From Clostridia bacterium (GTDB taxonomy: Bacteria; Bacillota; Clostridia; Oscillospirales; CAG-272), in contig CAADYN010000112.1 of the NCBI GenBank assembly GCA_900753285.1, positions 1-6,254 on the forward strand: a stretch of 6,254 nucleotides of DNA. The letters run 5' to 3'. Below, piece after piece: positions 5,992-6,254 of this stretch. The notes under the pieces are model-generated. The model did not search any database. It worked only from the letters and a program-made list of their open reading frames with translations, and was not told the origin of the DNA. Within the stretch, counting starts at the first letter, position 1. Each line of letters begins with the position of its first letter. The position numbers and the translations under genes were made by a program.

Positions 5992-6254
5992 TCACTTATG
6001 ATTCAAGTGAGGGAATAGAAGAAAAGACTTGCGTCTTTTCGATTTTATTATTCCACTGCGCGTGGGGCGCCCTTTTCAGGGGGAACGCCGCACTTACATA
6101 GTAAGTGCAAGGTTCAGACGCCGCACCTCTGTGAGTTCCGGCTCGCGGTGGAGTTTGGTGGATATGGTTTACTTTTGGTGTCGCCCCCGTAAACAGACCA
6201 GTCGCGCGGTTTTGCATAAGCCTTAGTAGTGGCATTAGCATGTTCGCGCGGGAG
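5992..6254 (+). ncRNA. 5' part of repeated structured element, copy 3 (candidate large ncRNA)
   Basis: This aligns with 2262-2502 of copy 2 and runs off the window. Stems kept: TCACTT 5992-5997 with AAGTGA 6005-6010; GGAATA 6012-6017 with TATTCC 6049-6054; GAAAAGAC 6021-6028 with GTCTTTTC 6033-6040, same TTGC loop as copy 2 but one pair longer; GGGGCG 6064-6069 with CGCCCC 6182-6187; CAGGGG 6077-6082 with CCTCTG 6126-6131, including a G-U pair. Copy 3 lacks the copy 2 hairpin at 2317-2330 and has instead an extra perfect 8-base-pair hairpin at 6090-6108 with loop ATA. It begins about 40 bases after the RNase M5-like gene. TTGAGT at 5958 could be a -35, but no good -10 follows, so it may be read through from the holA operon. 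Confidence 0.6.
6090..6108 (+). other. Extra hairpin specific to element copy 3
   Basis: GCACTTAC (6090-6097), loop ATA and GTAAGTGC (6101-6108) form a perfect 8-base-pair stem. It sits where copy 2 has only the loop-proximal arm of its CAGAGGGA stem, so it is a stem added to a variable peripheral position. Confidence 0.6.

Noticed and set aside
5971..5993. Rho-independent terminator after the RNase M5-like gene
   Set aside because: GAAA/TTTC with CCTT/AAGG can form a hairpin, but it is AT-rich, bulged, lacks a following T-run and overlaps the first stem of copy 3.
1..6254. CRISPR array or tRNA genes
   Set aside because: No short regularly spaced repeats and no tRNA cloverleaf or GTTCRA-type T-loop signature in proper context were found on either strand.

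Overview
The window looks like chromosomal DNA from a gut- or rumen-type Firmicute of class Clostridia (probably the Oscillospiraceae/Ruminococcaceae side). This rests on the gene families (DUF1385/YqhQ next to prmC, a divergent HolA, an RNase M5-type Toprim protein with a DUF4093-like tail, a DUF2974 hydrolase), AGGAGG-type ribosome binding sites and consensus sigma-A promoters. The species cannot be named from the sequence alone.

Layout: 1-268 is the 3' part of a repeated non-coding element (copy 1). 310-2143 is a minus-strand operon, a DUF1385 membrane protein then prmC, driven by a consensus promoter at 2189-2217. 2262-2931 is the only complete copy of the element (copy 2). 3048-4136 is a minus-strand DUF2974 alpha/beta hydrolase. 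4251-5952 is a plus-strand pair, holA then an RNase M5-like gene, which overlap by about 70 bases. 5992-6254 is the 5' part of a third element copy, cut by the window edge.

The protein genes are housekeeping: release-factor methylation, the clamp-loader delta subunit, 5S rRNA maturation, plus two poorly characterised proteins. The unusual content is the element of about 670 bases. It occurs three times in 6.25 kb, always in the same orientation and always in intergenic space. The copies are diverged by eye, yet contain blocks of 31-38 bases with no change. Differences between copies fall in a pattern that keeps base pairing: compensatory pair changes in two stems, matched lengthening of a third, an A-U to G-U change in a fourth, and gain or loss of whole hairpins. 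Reading frames are not kept. This is the pattern of a large structured RNA read from the plus strand. I do not recognise the family; comparison with known large ornate RNAs such as ROOL and GOLLD is the obvious test.

The remaining intergenic DNA holds a strong promoter for the DUF1385-prmC operon, a convincing plus-strand promoter pointing antisense into the DUF2974 gene, and an AT-rich divergent region between that gene and holA.
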